Assembly: GCF_027923405.1 (NCBI RefSeq)
Contig: NZ_BQYI01000001.1
Location: forward strand, 2,396,501 to 2,460,500
DNA from: Paenibacillus sp. YYML68
GTDB taxonomy: Bacteria > Bacillota > Bacilli > Paenibacillales > NBRC-103111
DNA: 64,000 nt
Direction: 5' to 3'
Of this stretch, positions 52,342-61,700 are shown in pieces (position 1 is the first letter of the stretch; every line of letters begins with the position of its first letter). The translations under genes and the position numbers were made by a program. The notes under the pieces were generated by a model. That model ran no database searches, was not told the DNA's origin, and saw only the letters and a program-made list of their open reading frames with translations.

Positions 52342-54063
52342 ATGAAGCGAATGACAGCTTGGTTATTGATGTTGCTGCTGATGATGTGTATCGCGGTGCC
52401 CGCCGCGAACGCCGCTGAAACGAAGCCGATTCAATTATTTCTGAATGGTAAGCAGCTAAACCCCGAGGTTGCACCGCGCATCGTTAACGGCAATACGATC
52501 GTGCCTGTGCGTATTATTGCTGAGTCCGCAGGTGCGAAGGTGAGCTGGGACGAGAAGCAGCGCAAGGTTACGGTGCTTCAAGGGGAACAGACGGTTCAGT
52601 TGTTTATCGACAAAACGACAGCTTATGTGAACGGGAAGAGCTATACGCTTGAGGCGGCTCCAGTCATCGTAGACGGAAGCACGCTGCTGCCGCTTCGCTT
52701 TGTGGTCGAGCAGCTGAACACGAAGGTGACGTGGGATGAGATTACCCGATCCGTGTTCATGTACAATCAATCGACGCTGGCAGGTGCAGGGACGAATGGG
52801 GGCGGCGCCCAGGGTGAAGTCGTCGTTGATGCCAAGCCGGAGCAGCCGGTCGGACAGTCAGCCGGACAGCCAGATGGTGAAGCGCAAGGTGAGAAGACGA
52901 CAGGGTCTGGCAAGACGGATGGAACGGATAAGCCGACAGGAGTGAATAATTCCACAGGTGCTTCGAACAAGCCGGGTGGCACAGAGCAGTCAAGCGGGGA
53001 GGCTGCGGCACCGCAAGCTAGTGGGCAGCCGACGACAGGCGCGTCACAGCCTGGACAGGCAGGTCAACAGCCGAATGCGGGTCAGGCGGAGCAGGGCGGG
53101 GAGAAGAAGGTCGATTCTGGTACAGCGGATAAGCCTCAGCAGCCAGCATCGCCGTCTGTCGAACCTCAGATTGCTAATGTGATCTACGATCTTGCATTCG
53201 CAGGCGAGCAGTTGGTCGTTCGAACGACGACCGAGGCACCGCTCAAGCCTAAGGTGTTCCGGCTGAGTAATCCGGACCGCGTCGTCATCGATGTGCCTGG
53301 AGTCAAGCTTCATGAGCCGCTTGCGGCACAGGCGGCCGGTCAAGCGAGCGGAGCTGTCATAGAGGCGACGAACAGTGCGTTCGCCTCGCAGATTCGTTAC
53401 TCGCAATTTACCGAGGAGGCTGTCCGCATCGTCATCGACCTGACCAACGGCTCGAGGTACAAGCTAGCCGTCGCCGCAGAAGGGGCGAAGCAGCTAGTGC
53501 TGCAGCTCGAGCCGCCACGCGAGCGGGCTGTCGTCTATCTGGACCCAGGGCACGGCGGTAAAGATTCTGGTGCTATCTCGAAGCATACAGGACGGTATGA
53601 GAAAACTTTTGTACTCGCGCTTAGCAGGAAAGTGACGGCCTTGCTCGAAAAAGAAAAAGGGATCGAGGTGCGCACAACGCGTTCTGACGATACGTTCCTT
53701 GAGCTCGCCGAGCGTGTGGCGCTAGCGAACTACAATGATGCCGACGCCTTCATATCGATTCATGCGAATGCGAGTGACAAGGCGTCCGTGAGCGGGACGG
53801 AGACGTTCTACTATACGGAGCATAGCTTGTCGTTCGCGAACATCATGCACAGTTATATCATTCAAGCAACCGGCTTCATCGACCGTAAAGTGAAGCAGGG
53901 CAACTTTCACGTGCTTCGCAATACTTCAATGCCCTCCGTGCTGCTTGAGATTGGGTTCCTCAGCAACAAGCAGGAGGAGAGTCTTCTGTTCCAGGAGTCG
54001 TTACAAAACCAGGTCGCCGCAGCTATCGTTCAAGGCATCAAGAAGCAGCTAAATCTGGAATAA
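52342..54063 (+). CDS. N-acetylmuramoyl-L-alanine amidase with copper amine oxidase-type and AMIN domains
   Basis: An exported cell-wall hydrolase of 573 residues. A signal peptide runs to about residue 24 (PAANA). A copper-amine-oxidase-like domain (about 30-135) has two matching repeats, NGNTIVPVRIIAE and DGSTLLPLRFVVE. A long Gly/Gln/Ser/Thr/Pro-rich linker (about 145-275) follows, then an AMIN domain (about 277-385). The zinc amidase_3 domain has VVYLDPGHGGKDSGA, FISIHANASD and SVLLEIGFLSNKQEE with catalytic Glu. It probably cuts peptidoglycan during division or sporulation. Confidence 0.93.
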   Translation: MKRMTAWLLMLLLMMCIAVPAANAAETKPIQLFLNGKQLNPEVAPRIVNGNTIVPVRIIAESAGAKVSWDEKQRKVTVLQGEQTVQLFIDKTTAYVNGKSYTLEAAPVIVDGSTLLPLRFVVEQLNTKVTWDEITRSVFMYNQSTLAGAGTNGGGAQGEVVVDAKPEQPVGQSAGQPDGEAQGEKTTGSGKTDGTDKPTGVNNSTGASNKPGGTEQSSGEAAAPQASGQPTTGASQPGQAGQQPNAGQAEQGGEKKVDSGTADKPQQPASPSVEPQIANVIYDLAFAGEQLVVRTTTEAPLKPKVFRLSNPDRVVIDVPGVKLHEPLAAQAAGQASGAVIEATNSAFASQIRYSQFTEEAVRIVIDLTNGSRYKLAVAAEGAKQLVLQLEPPRERAVVYLDPGHGGKDSGAISKHTGRYEKTFVLALSRKVTALLEKEKGIEVRTTRSDDTFLELAERVALANYNDADAFISIHANASDKASVSGTETFYYTEHSLSFANIMHSYIIQATGFIDRKVKQGNFHVLRNTSMPSVLLEIGFLSNKQEESLLFQESLQNQVAAAIVQGIKKQLNLE

Positions 54064-54075
54064 GGAGTGTTCGCT

Positions 54076-54630
54076 ATGCACAACCATTGGAGATCGTCGC
54101 TCGCAGCCGCAGTGCTGCTCGCTGTCGTCATGACCGGCTGCGGACAAGGTAAGCCGCTTAGCGGCGGAGCTACTACAGCTGACCCTGTACAGTCGGTCCA
54201 GCCGGATGCGACAAGCACTACAGCTGAGCAGTCTCAGAAGAAGCTTTCACTTCCAGTGAAAACTTACTACAGCAATAGCGGCTTCGATAAGCTTGTCGAG
54301 AAGCAGTCCATGATTGAAGTGGACACTGACGCTGACAAATATAAAGCGGTATTCGAGCAGCTTCGCACGGCCCCCGATGAGCAGACCGTTTCGCTGGCCA
54401 AGCATATTACCGTCAAGTCTGTGCAGCTGCAGGGCAGCTTATTGACCGTCGATATGACGATCCCGGGTGAGGCAAGGCTGGGAGCAGGTGGCGAGGAGAT
54501 GCTGCTGCAGGCTTTCGCTCAAGCAGCCTTCCAATTCAAAGAAATTAACGCACTGCAGCTGCTCGTAGACGGGCAGAAGGTAGATAGCCTGATGGGTCAT
54601 ATGGAGCTACAGCACCCGATTAAACGTTGA
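54076..54630 (+). CDS. GerM-domain lipoprotein
   Basis: About 184 residues. A lipoprotein signal ends in VVMTGC (Cys about residue 24). A Ser/Thr/Gln-rich spacer precedes one GerMN-like domain (about 55-180) with LPVKTYYSNSGFDKL, AVFEQLRTAPDEQ and AQAAFQFKEINALQLLVDGQ. ATG 54076 lies eight bases after AAGGAG. It follows the amidase by 12 bases. GerM-type domains occur in sporulation and germination proteins that form rings or bind the wall. Confidence 0.85.
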   Translation: MHNHWRSSLAAAVLLAVVMTGCGQGKPLSGGATTADPVQSVQPDATSTTAEQSQKKLSLPVKTYYSNSGFDKLVEKQSMIEVDTDADKYKAVFEQLRTAPDEQTVSLAKHITVKSVQLQGSLLTVDMTIPGEARLGAGGEEMLLQAFAQAAFQFKEINALQLLVDGQKVDSLMGHMELQHPIKR

Positions 54631-54683
54631 TTACAAAGCTTACCAACATCGACATCTGCTGATTGAGAGGAGCTCGCTTACTT

Positions 54684-57458
54684 ATGCAACTACGCAATCG
54701 TCAAATGAATAAATCACGCAAGCTGGCAGCCGCCGTGCTTGCACTCAGCCTGGCCTTCAGCGGGTCCGCCTATGCGGCGGACCCTGTGTCCGTTACAGCT
54801 AATACGAATACAAGCTCGGTGCTTCAGTTCTCGGACGTGAGCGGCACACACTGGGCCGTCAAGCATGTGACGAAGCTGGCTGCGCTCGGAATCGTTCAAG
54901 GTTACGAAAACAGAGAGTATCGTCCTGACACTACCGTGTCACAGCAGGAAGTCATCATCATGGCCATACGAATGATGGGTCTTGAGCAGCAGGCGCTCAG
55001 TGATACGGCTGAGACTGTGCTACCGGTGCTCGTCAGCGATTATGCGAAGCCCTATGTCGCGTATGCCTTGGATAAGGGTCTCCTGTTGGCCTCGGAGGAG
55101 CTTGCGAACACAACGACCACCAAGACGGCGTGGGGCTCCAGGGAAGCGTCCCGTGAATGGGTCGCGAAGCTTGTTATTCGTGCGATCGGCAAGGAGCAGC
55201 TAGCGAAGGATCATTCTGCATCTACGGTACCATTCACGGATGCTACTTCATTCTCTACTGCAGGTAAGGGCTATGTGAATGCAGCAGTTTTGCTCGGCAT
55301 CGTTCAGGGGTTCGAGGACGGCTCCTTCAAGCCGCAGGGCAGCGTAACACGCGCTCAGATGGCTACGTTCCTAAGCCGTGCGGACAAAGAAATGACGGTG
55401 AAGTCCTCACGTGTTGCAACCGGCTATATTATGGACATGATGGACGGGAAGCTGACCGTTCTTAATTCCAAGGGCGATACGAATACATACACGATGAATG
55501 CGGATACGGTCATCTATAATGCGAAGGACGATACCCGTATTCCGGCTACCCAGCTGAAGCTGACGAATGAAATTTACATGGTACAGAGCTTGAATAAAGC
55601 GCTGTACATTGAGCTTACGAATGCGGATGACCGAATGGAAGTAACCGAAGCGATCCTTGACCGTTTCTATATGGATCGGATGATCGTCTCGGCTGAAATT
55701 AATGGATCCATCGGATTGTTCGATCTGGCTGCTAACGTGTCGGTGACGGACAAGGACGGCAGAGGGTTGAGCATCGGCTCTGTTCAGGCAGGTAGCCTGC
55801 TGGAGCTGAAGCGCAATACGCTCTTGAAGGAAAATAAAATTACTCATATCGTAGTGAAGCAAGCGCCGGTCTCCAAGACGGCTGAAGGTACAATCTCGAG
55901 CATCGATCGGACACAAGGGTCAATCACGATTCTAGAGAAGACGAGCGTCGCCGCAGAGTCGTATGCGATGACGGAGCCTCTGATCGTGAAGCTGCCGGAC
56001 GGCTCGCTCGCGGACTTGTCCAAGCTTCATCTTGGCGATGCCGTCACCTATGAGGTGAAGAACAACAAGCTAGTTGGCATCACCATCAAGAAGCAAGCGG
56101 ATGTCGTGACGACGGTACAGGGCACACTGACCGCGGAAGTGAATAAGGACACTCGCATATTGACGATTACAAAAACGGGCGGCAGCGGTCTTGCAGCGTA
56201 CTATTTGAATGACAATGCGATTGTCGACATCTCCGGCTTATCGAGTGCAAGTCTGTTCGATCTGGAGGTAGGCGATGAGCTCAGCCTGGAGCTGCTTAAT
56301 GACAAGGTTGTAAAGGTGTCGGTAACGAGCAGACAGGTCGAATCGTTCGAATTCGTTAAAATATTGTCGTTCGAGCCGACAACGAAGGTGCTGACGATTA
56401 TTAAAAATAATGGCAGCTTCGGTGCGTACCAGCTGTCCGATACGACCGTCATTAAATTTGCAGGTACGACGCTCCCAATCGATCAATTCCAGACCAACTT
56501 CATCGGAACACAAAGCGGCCAGTCGACCGCGGACCGCAACCGTAAGGTGAACCTGAAAGTATCGAAGGATCGCATCGTTTCGCTTGAAATGACAACAGCG
56601 CTTGACGCAACCGTCGCGCAGGTGAACACCACTCTGCACGAGGTTACTCTTCGAACTGCAAGCGGACAGGCACTAACGTTCAAGGCACCTGGAGCTAAGG
56701 TGGAGCTCCAGAATAAGGCGAATGGGGAGCTAGCGGACCTCAAGGTAGGCGATTCCGTACGAGCGAGCTTAATATTTACACAAGACATGATCAGTTCCAT
56801 TGCGGTCAAGTCATCCGGAATGTACAAGACGCTCATTACGAATGCAGCAACGAAGCAAGTAACGGCGAAGCATACACAGTCCGGAGTCACGGTTACATTT
56901 ACTCTGGATAGCTTGGATAAAATCGTGAACCAGGCCAAGCCGGCCAGCGGCTTCGAGGATATTCATGTCGACGAATATATCAAAGCCAGCTTCACCGGGA
57001 CGAAGCTTGATCAAGTCGCGATTATGAATACTGTTCGGGGCAAGGTTAATGCTGTCGATGCGACACAGCAGACGATCACGGTGCAAGATTTCCAAGGCGG
57101 ACTGCATGTGCTGGCTCTGGCGCAAAGCTTCACGGTAAAGCTTCCGGATGGCACCTCCTCTGCGAATATTACGGCGATTAAGGCCGGAGACCGTGTCGAA
57201 ATTGTGAAGGAAGCGGACGGTAAGACGCTCATTCATACAGCAGCAGCCTCCAAGCGATTGTTCGCCTCATACGACAATGTATTAGGGTTTATCTTGCTCA
57301 AGCCTTCGGGCTCTAACAGTAAGGATCGATACAATATGCATACGAAGGCTTATCTCCACCGTGGCAGCACGGTCGTCAGTCCTGGCAGCTTTGCGCCTGA
57401 CGAAGAAGTGAATGTTTATGTAATTGACGACAAAATTATAGAAATCGAGAAGCCCTAA
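54684..57458 (+). CDS. S-layer homology protein with tandem beta-rich repeats
   Basis: The surface protein is about 924 residues. A signal peptide ends near GSAYA. Three SLH domains follow (about 35-235), with FSDVSGTHWAVKHVTKLAAL and VTRAQMATFLSRADK, which bind pyruvylated wall polymer. The rest holds about seven units of 65-75 residues with the pattern GTI-x-x-VD-x-x-x-x-TITI and a later GD-x-V near their ends, for example LHLGDAVTYEV, LEVGDELSLEL, IKAGDRVEIV. ATG 54684 follows GAGAGGAG. Confidence 0.88.
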   Translation: MQLRNRQMNKSRKLAAAVLALSLAFSGSAYAADPVSVTANTNTSSVLQFSDVSGTHWAVKHVTKLAALGIVQGYENREYRPDTTVSQQEVIIMAIRMMGLEQQALSDTAETVLPVLVSDYAKPYVAYALDKGLLLASEELANTTTTKTAWGSREASREWVAKLVIRAIGKEQLAKDHSASTVPFTDATSFSTAGKGYVNAAVLLGIVQGFEDGSFKPQGSVTRAQMATFLSRADKEMTVKSSRVATGYIMDMMDGKLTVLNSKGDTNTYTMNADTVIYNAKDDTRIPATQLKLTNEIYMVQSLNKALYIELTNADDRMEVTEAILDRFYMDRMIVSAEINGSIGLFDLAANVSVTDKDGRGLSIGSVQAGSLLELKRNTLLKENKITHIVVKQAPVSKTAEGTISSIDRTQGSITILEKTSVAAESYAMTEPLIVKLPDGSLADLSKLHLGDAVTYEVKNNKLVGITIKKQADVVTTVQGTLTAEVNKDTRILTITKTGGSGLAAYYLNDNAIVDISGLSSASLFDLEVGDELSLELLNDKVVKVSVTSRQVESFEFVKILSFEPTTKVLTIIKNNGSFGAYQLSDTTVIKFAGTTLPIDQFQTNFIGTQSGQSTADRNRKVNLKVSKDRIVSLEMTTALDATVAQVNTTLHEVTLRTASGQALTFKAPGAKVELQNKANGELADLKVGDSVRASLIFTQDMISSIAVKSSGMYKTLITNAATKQVTAKHTQSGVTVTFTLDSLDKIVNQAKPASGFEDIHVDEYIKASFTGTKLDQVAIMNTVRGKVNAVDATQQTITVQDFQGGLHVLALAQSFTVKLPDGTSSANITAIKAGDRVEIVKEADGKTLIHTAAASKRLFASYDNVLGFILLKPSGSNSKDRYNMHTKAYLHRGSTVVSPGSFAPDEEVNVYVIDDKIIEIEKP

Positions 57459-57488
57459 TCATTCATTATAGACTGGTCTATTTGATCG

Positions 57489-57537
57489 AAACCGTCTTGT
57501 CCGGCATAGCTTTCTCGGCCGTGTCAGGGCGGTTTTT
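57489..57537 (+). terminator. Probable terminator of the wall-protein cluster
   Basis: An imperfect hairpin pairs AAACCG (57489-57494) with CGGTTT (57530-57535), plus inner CCGGC/GCCG pairing, ending in TTTTT. Confidence 0.6.
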
Positions 57538-57662
57538 GACGTCTTACCTGAAGACTTGCGATGTCGGAAAAATTTCTTAATTTCGCGGGAATGTACGTTG
57601 CTTCGACCTTGCAGATTCGGTAAACTAAAGGTCAGACACGAGAGCGAGGAAGGACGGTAAGC

Positions 57663-58361
57663 ATGAATCGATCACAGGTTCGGAAGGTGCTGGATACGAT
57701 CGCTGAAATGTTTCCCGATGCTCATTGCGAGCTTCGTCATGAGAATCCGTTCGAGCTAACGATCGCCGTGCTGCTGTCCGCGCAATGTACGGACGAGACG
57801 GTCAATAAAGTGACGGCTGATTTGTTCCAAAAATATAAGAAGCCTGAGGATTACTTGGCGGTTCCCTTAGAGGAGCTGGAGCAGGACATTCGACGTATTG
57901 GCTTATTTCGCAATAAGGCGAAGAACATTCAGGCGCTGTGCGCGCTTCTCTTGGACAAGTTCGGCGGTGAAGTGCCTAGGGAGCATGAGCAGCTCGTCGA
58001 GCTTCCAGGTGTCGGTCGGAAGACGGCGAATGTCGTGATGTCGAACGCATTCGGCGTACCAGCTATAGCTGTGGACACACATGTCGAGCGTGTATCGAAG
58101 CGTCTCGGTCTTGCAGGCGCAGACGATTCGGTGCTTGAGGTGGAGAAGAAGCTGATGAAGCAGGTGCCTCGGGACGAGTGGACCGATACGCATCACCGGC
58201 TCATTTTTTTCGGAAGATACCATTGCAAGGCACAAAACCCGCGCTGTGAAGCTTGTCCGCTCCTCGAATTATGTCGAGAAGGAAAAAAACGTATGAAACC
58301 GGCCCGAACAAGGAAAACTGTACCAAAGGCCGCAAAATCGGCGGAAGCCGAGATTCAATAG
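57663..58361 (+). CDS. nth: Endonuclease III
   Basis: Nth is a base-excision repair glycosylase/AP lyase for oxidised pyrimidines. The 232-residue protein has a helix-hairpin-helix LPGVGRKTANVVMSNAFGVP with catalytic Lys, the catalytic Asp in AVDTHVERVSKRL, and four Cys of the 4Fe-4S cluster in HCKAQNPRCEACPLLELC (C-x6-C-x2-C-x5-C). A basic tail of about 25 residues extends beyond the cluster. SD AGGAAGGACGG lies before ATG 57663. Confidence 0.96.
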   Translation: MNRSQVRKVLDTIAEMFPDAHCELRHENPFELTIAVLLSAQCTDETVNKVTADLFQKYKKPEDYLAVPLEELEQDIRRIGLFRNKAKNIQALCALLLDKFGGEVPREHEQLVELPGVGRKTANVVMSNAFGVPAIAVDTHVERVSKRLGLAGADDSVLEVEKKLMKQVPRDEWTDTHHRLIFFGRYHCKAQNPRCEACPLLELCREGKKRMKPARTRKTVPKAAKSAEAEIQ

Positions 58362-58381
58362 AAGAAGGGATAGGATAATCG

Positions 58382-58654
58382 ATGAAATGCATCTCCGTAT
58401 ATACAAATGACTTTGAAGTGTTCTCAGATATTTATGAGAAGGTGCTGAATACGCCGCTGCAGGAGGACGAGGAGCTTCAGGTTGAGGGTGTGATCGTGTC
58501 CGAGTCGGGCAGTGTGCCTGAAAACTATTTGTCACGGATGAAGCAGCGTCCTGAGGTCGTTGTGATGAAGGTGAAGGACAAAGACATTACAATTTTGCAG
58601 CATCGGGACGTGTTTGAAATTTTTATTCCTGAGAAGGAAACTGTGGTACACTAA
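58382..58654 (+). CDS. Small conserved-looking protein of unknown function
   Basis: The 90-residue acidic protein starts MKCISVYTNDFEVFSDIYEK and has a likely alpha/beta fold. No family recognised. It starts 20 bases after nth, with GAAGGGATAGG before ATG 58382, and ends at a terminator, so it is probably cotranscribed with nth. Confidence 0.75.
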   Translation: MKCISVYTNDFEVFSDIYEKVLNTPLQEDEELQVEGVIVSESGSVPENYLSRMKQRPEVVVMKVKDKDITILQHRDVFEIFIPEKETVVH

Positions 58655-58679
58655 AACCGAAGCAATTCGGTTTTTTCTT
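58653..58679 (+). terminator. Terminator of the nth operon
   Basis: A 9-bp stem (58653-58661 with 58666-58674) with a GCAA tetraloop is followed by a T-rich run. Confidence 0.9.
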
Positions 58680-58724
58680 TTTTATTCATCACATATACAT
58701 GGGATCGCAAAGTAGGGGGAACGG

Positions 58725-61700
58725 ATGAACAGTATGTTACATACAACAGAAGGAGCTGCACAAGGGGAAGTGCAGCACAAGGACAGTCAAGGAGAAGCGA
58801 ATTCGGGCGGCTCGCCGATGAAGGAGATTCGTCAGCTGCTCGTTCAGATGGAGCAGGCTGGCGATCTGGAGCATGCGGGCAAGCTGAGGCAGTTAATGGC
58901 GAAGGTGCAGACGGGACGATTGAACCTCGCGTTCTGCGGACACTTCTCTGCAGGGAAGTCCAGCTTGATTAACAAGCTGTGCGGGCATCAGCTGCTCCCG
59001 TCGAGCCCGATTCCGACGAGCGCGAATATCGTCAGCATTGCAAGCGGGGAGCCAGGAGCTCGTGTCGTCTATCGGGCGGAGGAGTCTGCAACTGGTTCGG
59101 TGGAGGCAGGCCGCACGGAGCGGGTTGCGCTGGATGATCTGGCTGAGCATTGTCGTAATGGGGAAGCGATCGAGACGGTTGAGATTACATATCCGATACC
59201 ATTGCTTGGCGATATGGCGGCGCTGCTTGATACGCCGGGTGTCGATTCGACGGACGATGCGCATCAGCTGGCGACGGAATCGGCGCTGCATCTCGCGGAC
59301 GCGGTGTTCTATACGATGGATTATAACCATGTGTTATCCGAGGTTAATTTGGCCTTCGCGAAGAAGATGGTGGAGTGGGGCAAGCCGCTCTACTTGATCG
59401 TCAATATGATCGATAAGCATCGGGAGCACGAAGTGACGCTGGAGGCTTATAAGGCGGGCGTCCACGAATCGTTCGCAAGCTGGGGCGTGAAGCCGGACGG
59501 CATCGTCTATACGTCGGTGAAGGTGCCCGAGCATCCGGCCAACGAGTGGTCGACGCTGCTATGGCTGCTGAGCGAGCTGATTGCTCGTAAAGATTCGCTG
59601 ATCGTGCAAAGTCTGGAGCAATCGGCAAGAGCGCTGGCGAAGCAGCATGCGGATAAGCTGGCGGAGGCTGCAGAACCGGAGAAGGAGGCGCTTCGCGCCC
59701 GTCTTGCGGAGGATGAGGGTGTTGAGGCTGCTCAGCAGCAAGCTGTGGAGCTGCAGGCTGAGCTGAAGCGGATCGATGCGTTACCGCAAACGATCGTCAA
59801 CGATGTACGTAAGGAAGTAACGGCACTGCTTGACAACGCGAACGTTACTCCTGCGGTTACTCGCGATCTTGCGCATACGTATCTCGAGAGCCGTCGACCG
59901 GGCTTCAAGGTCGGCTGGCTCGGCTCTGCAGCGAAGACGACCGCGGAGCGTGAGCGTCGTCTTGCTGCGTTGCATCAGGATTTCGCGTCGCAGGTGCATA
60001 CGCAGGTCGAGCGTCACGTGCAGCAGCTGCTGAAGGCGAAGCTGAGTGGTCTTGGTCTTGCGACTGAGCGCGTGGCTGAGGCGGCAGAGGGCGTCACGTT
60101 CGAGGTGACGCCAGAGTGGCTCGCCGCCGCGGTGAATGAGGCGGCCGTATTCGGTAACGAGTACACGATGACGTACTCGAAGCATGTAGCCGCCGAGCTG
60201 AAGGCGGCGTATCGCAGGCTGGCGCTCGACGTAGCCGATGCGCTGGCTGCGGAGCTCGCGGCTGCGCTCGCGCCGAGCCGCGAGGCGCTGGCTGCGCAGC
60301 TCGCCGCGCTCGAGCAGCGCCTCAGCGCGCTGCGCGAGCTCGAGCGCCGCGAGCAGGCGGAGCGCGCGTATCGCGACGCGCTGCTCGCCGCGCTGCCGGC
60401 GAGCGCCCGCGCGGCGCTGCCGGCGCCCGAGCGCGCGCCGGGCCGCGACGCGGCCGCAGGCGAAGCCGCTGCGGCCGCTAGCGCGGCTGCGCCTGCGGCG
60501 AGCGCCGCGCTCGCCGCGCTGGCGGAGCGCGCAGGCGCTGGCGCCCGCGGCGCGGCTGGCGGCGGCGAAGCGGCCGCCGCGAGCGGGCTGCGCGCAGCGG
60601 GCGGCCACCGCGCGCGGCTGCGCAGCACGAGCGAGCGGCTCGCCGCTGCGGCTGGCGAGCTCGAGGATGTAGCGGCGCTTCAATCGATTCGCCGCTCGCT
60701 GCTGGAGAAGGCGGAGCGCCTCGCCGGCAACCGCTTTACGATCGCGCTGTTCGGAGCGTTCAGCGCGGGTAAGTCGTCGTTCGCCAATGCGCTTATTGGC
60801 GAGCGGGTGCTGCCGGTATCGCCGAATCCGACGACGGCGGCGATTAACAAGATTATGCCGCCGGAGCCCGAGGCGGGCTGGCCGCACGGCACGGCGAAGG
60901 TGCGCGTGAAGAGCGCCGATAAGCTGACCGCCGACGTTCTGTACTCGCTTGAGATGCTGGGCGAGCGTGTCGAATCGCTCGATCAAGCGCTCGCGGCTAT
61001 CGACGGGCTGAAGCCGGAACGCATTCCAGGCAAGGGCAAGCCTCACTTCGCCTTCCTGCGAGCGGTGAAGCTGGGCTGGAGCGCAATGAGCGCAAGCTTG
61101 GGTCAAGAGCTTCGCATTACAGTGGATGAATTCGGCAGCTACGCAGCGGACGAGTCGAAATCGTGCTTCGTCGAGCTAATCGAGCTCTATTACACGAACC
61201 CGCTTACTGAGCAAGGGGTCGTCCTTGTCGATACGCCGGGCGCAGATTCGATCAACGCCCGCCATACGGGTGTGGCATTCGAGTTTATCAAGAACGCCGA
61301 CGCCATTCTGTTCGTCACGTACTACAATCATGCGTTCTCGCATGCAGACCAGCAGTTTCTGCTGCAGCTCGGACGAGTGAAGGATAGCTTCGAGCTGGAT
61401 AAAATGTTCTTCATCGTCAACGCGGCGGACCTCGCCTCGTCGTCAGAGGAGCTCGACGGCGTCGTGAAGCACGTCGAGAGCAATTTGCTGCACCATGGCA
61501 TTCGTCATCCGCGCATCTACCCGCTGTCCAGCTACTATGCACTGGAAGGGAAGCTGGCGGGCGATGAAGCGGCGACTGACCTGTCCGGGATTACCCGATT
61601 CGAGCAGGAGTTCGTCCGCTTCACCTTCGAGGAGCTGACCGATATGGCGGTTCAGGCCGGAGATGCCGACCTGCGCCGTGCTTCGCAGACGCTGCAGAGC

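Noticed and set aside
59781-61106. Long minus-strand open frame of 441 codons opposite dynA
   Set aside because: It lies fully inside the well-supported dynA gene. It is an effect of high-GC, Ala/Arg/Glu-rich coding DNA and has no SD or recognisable domain.
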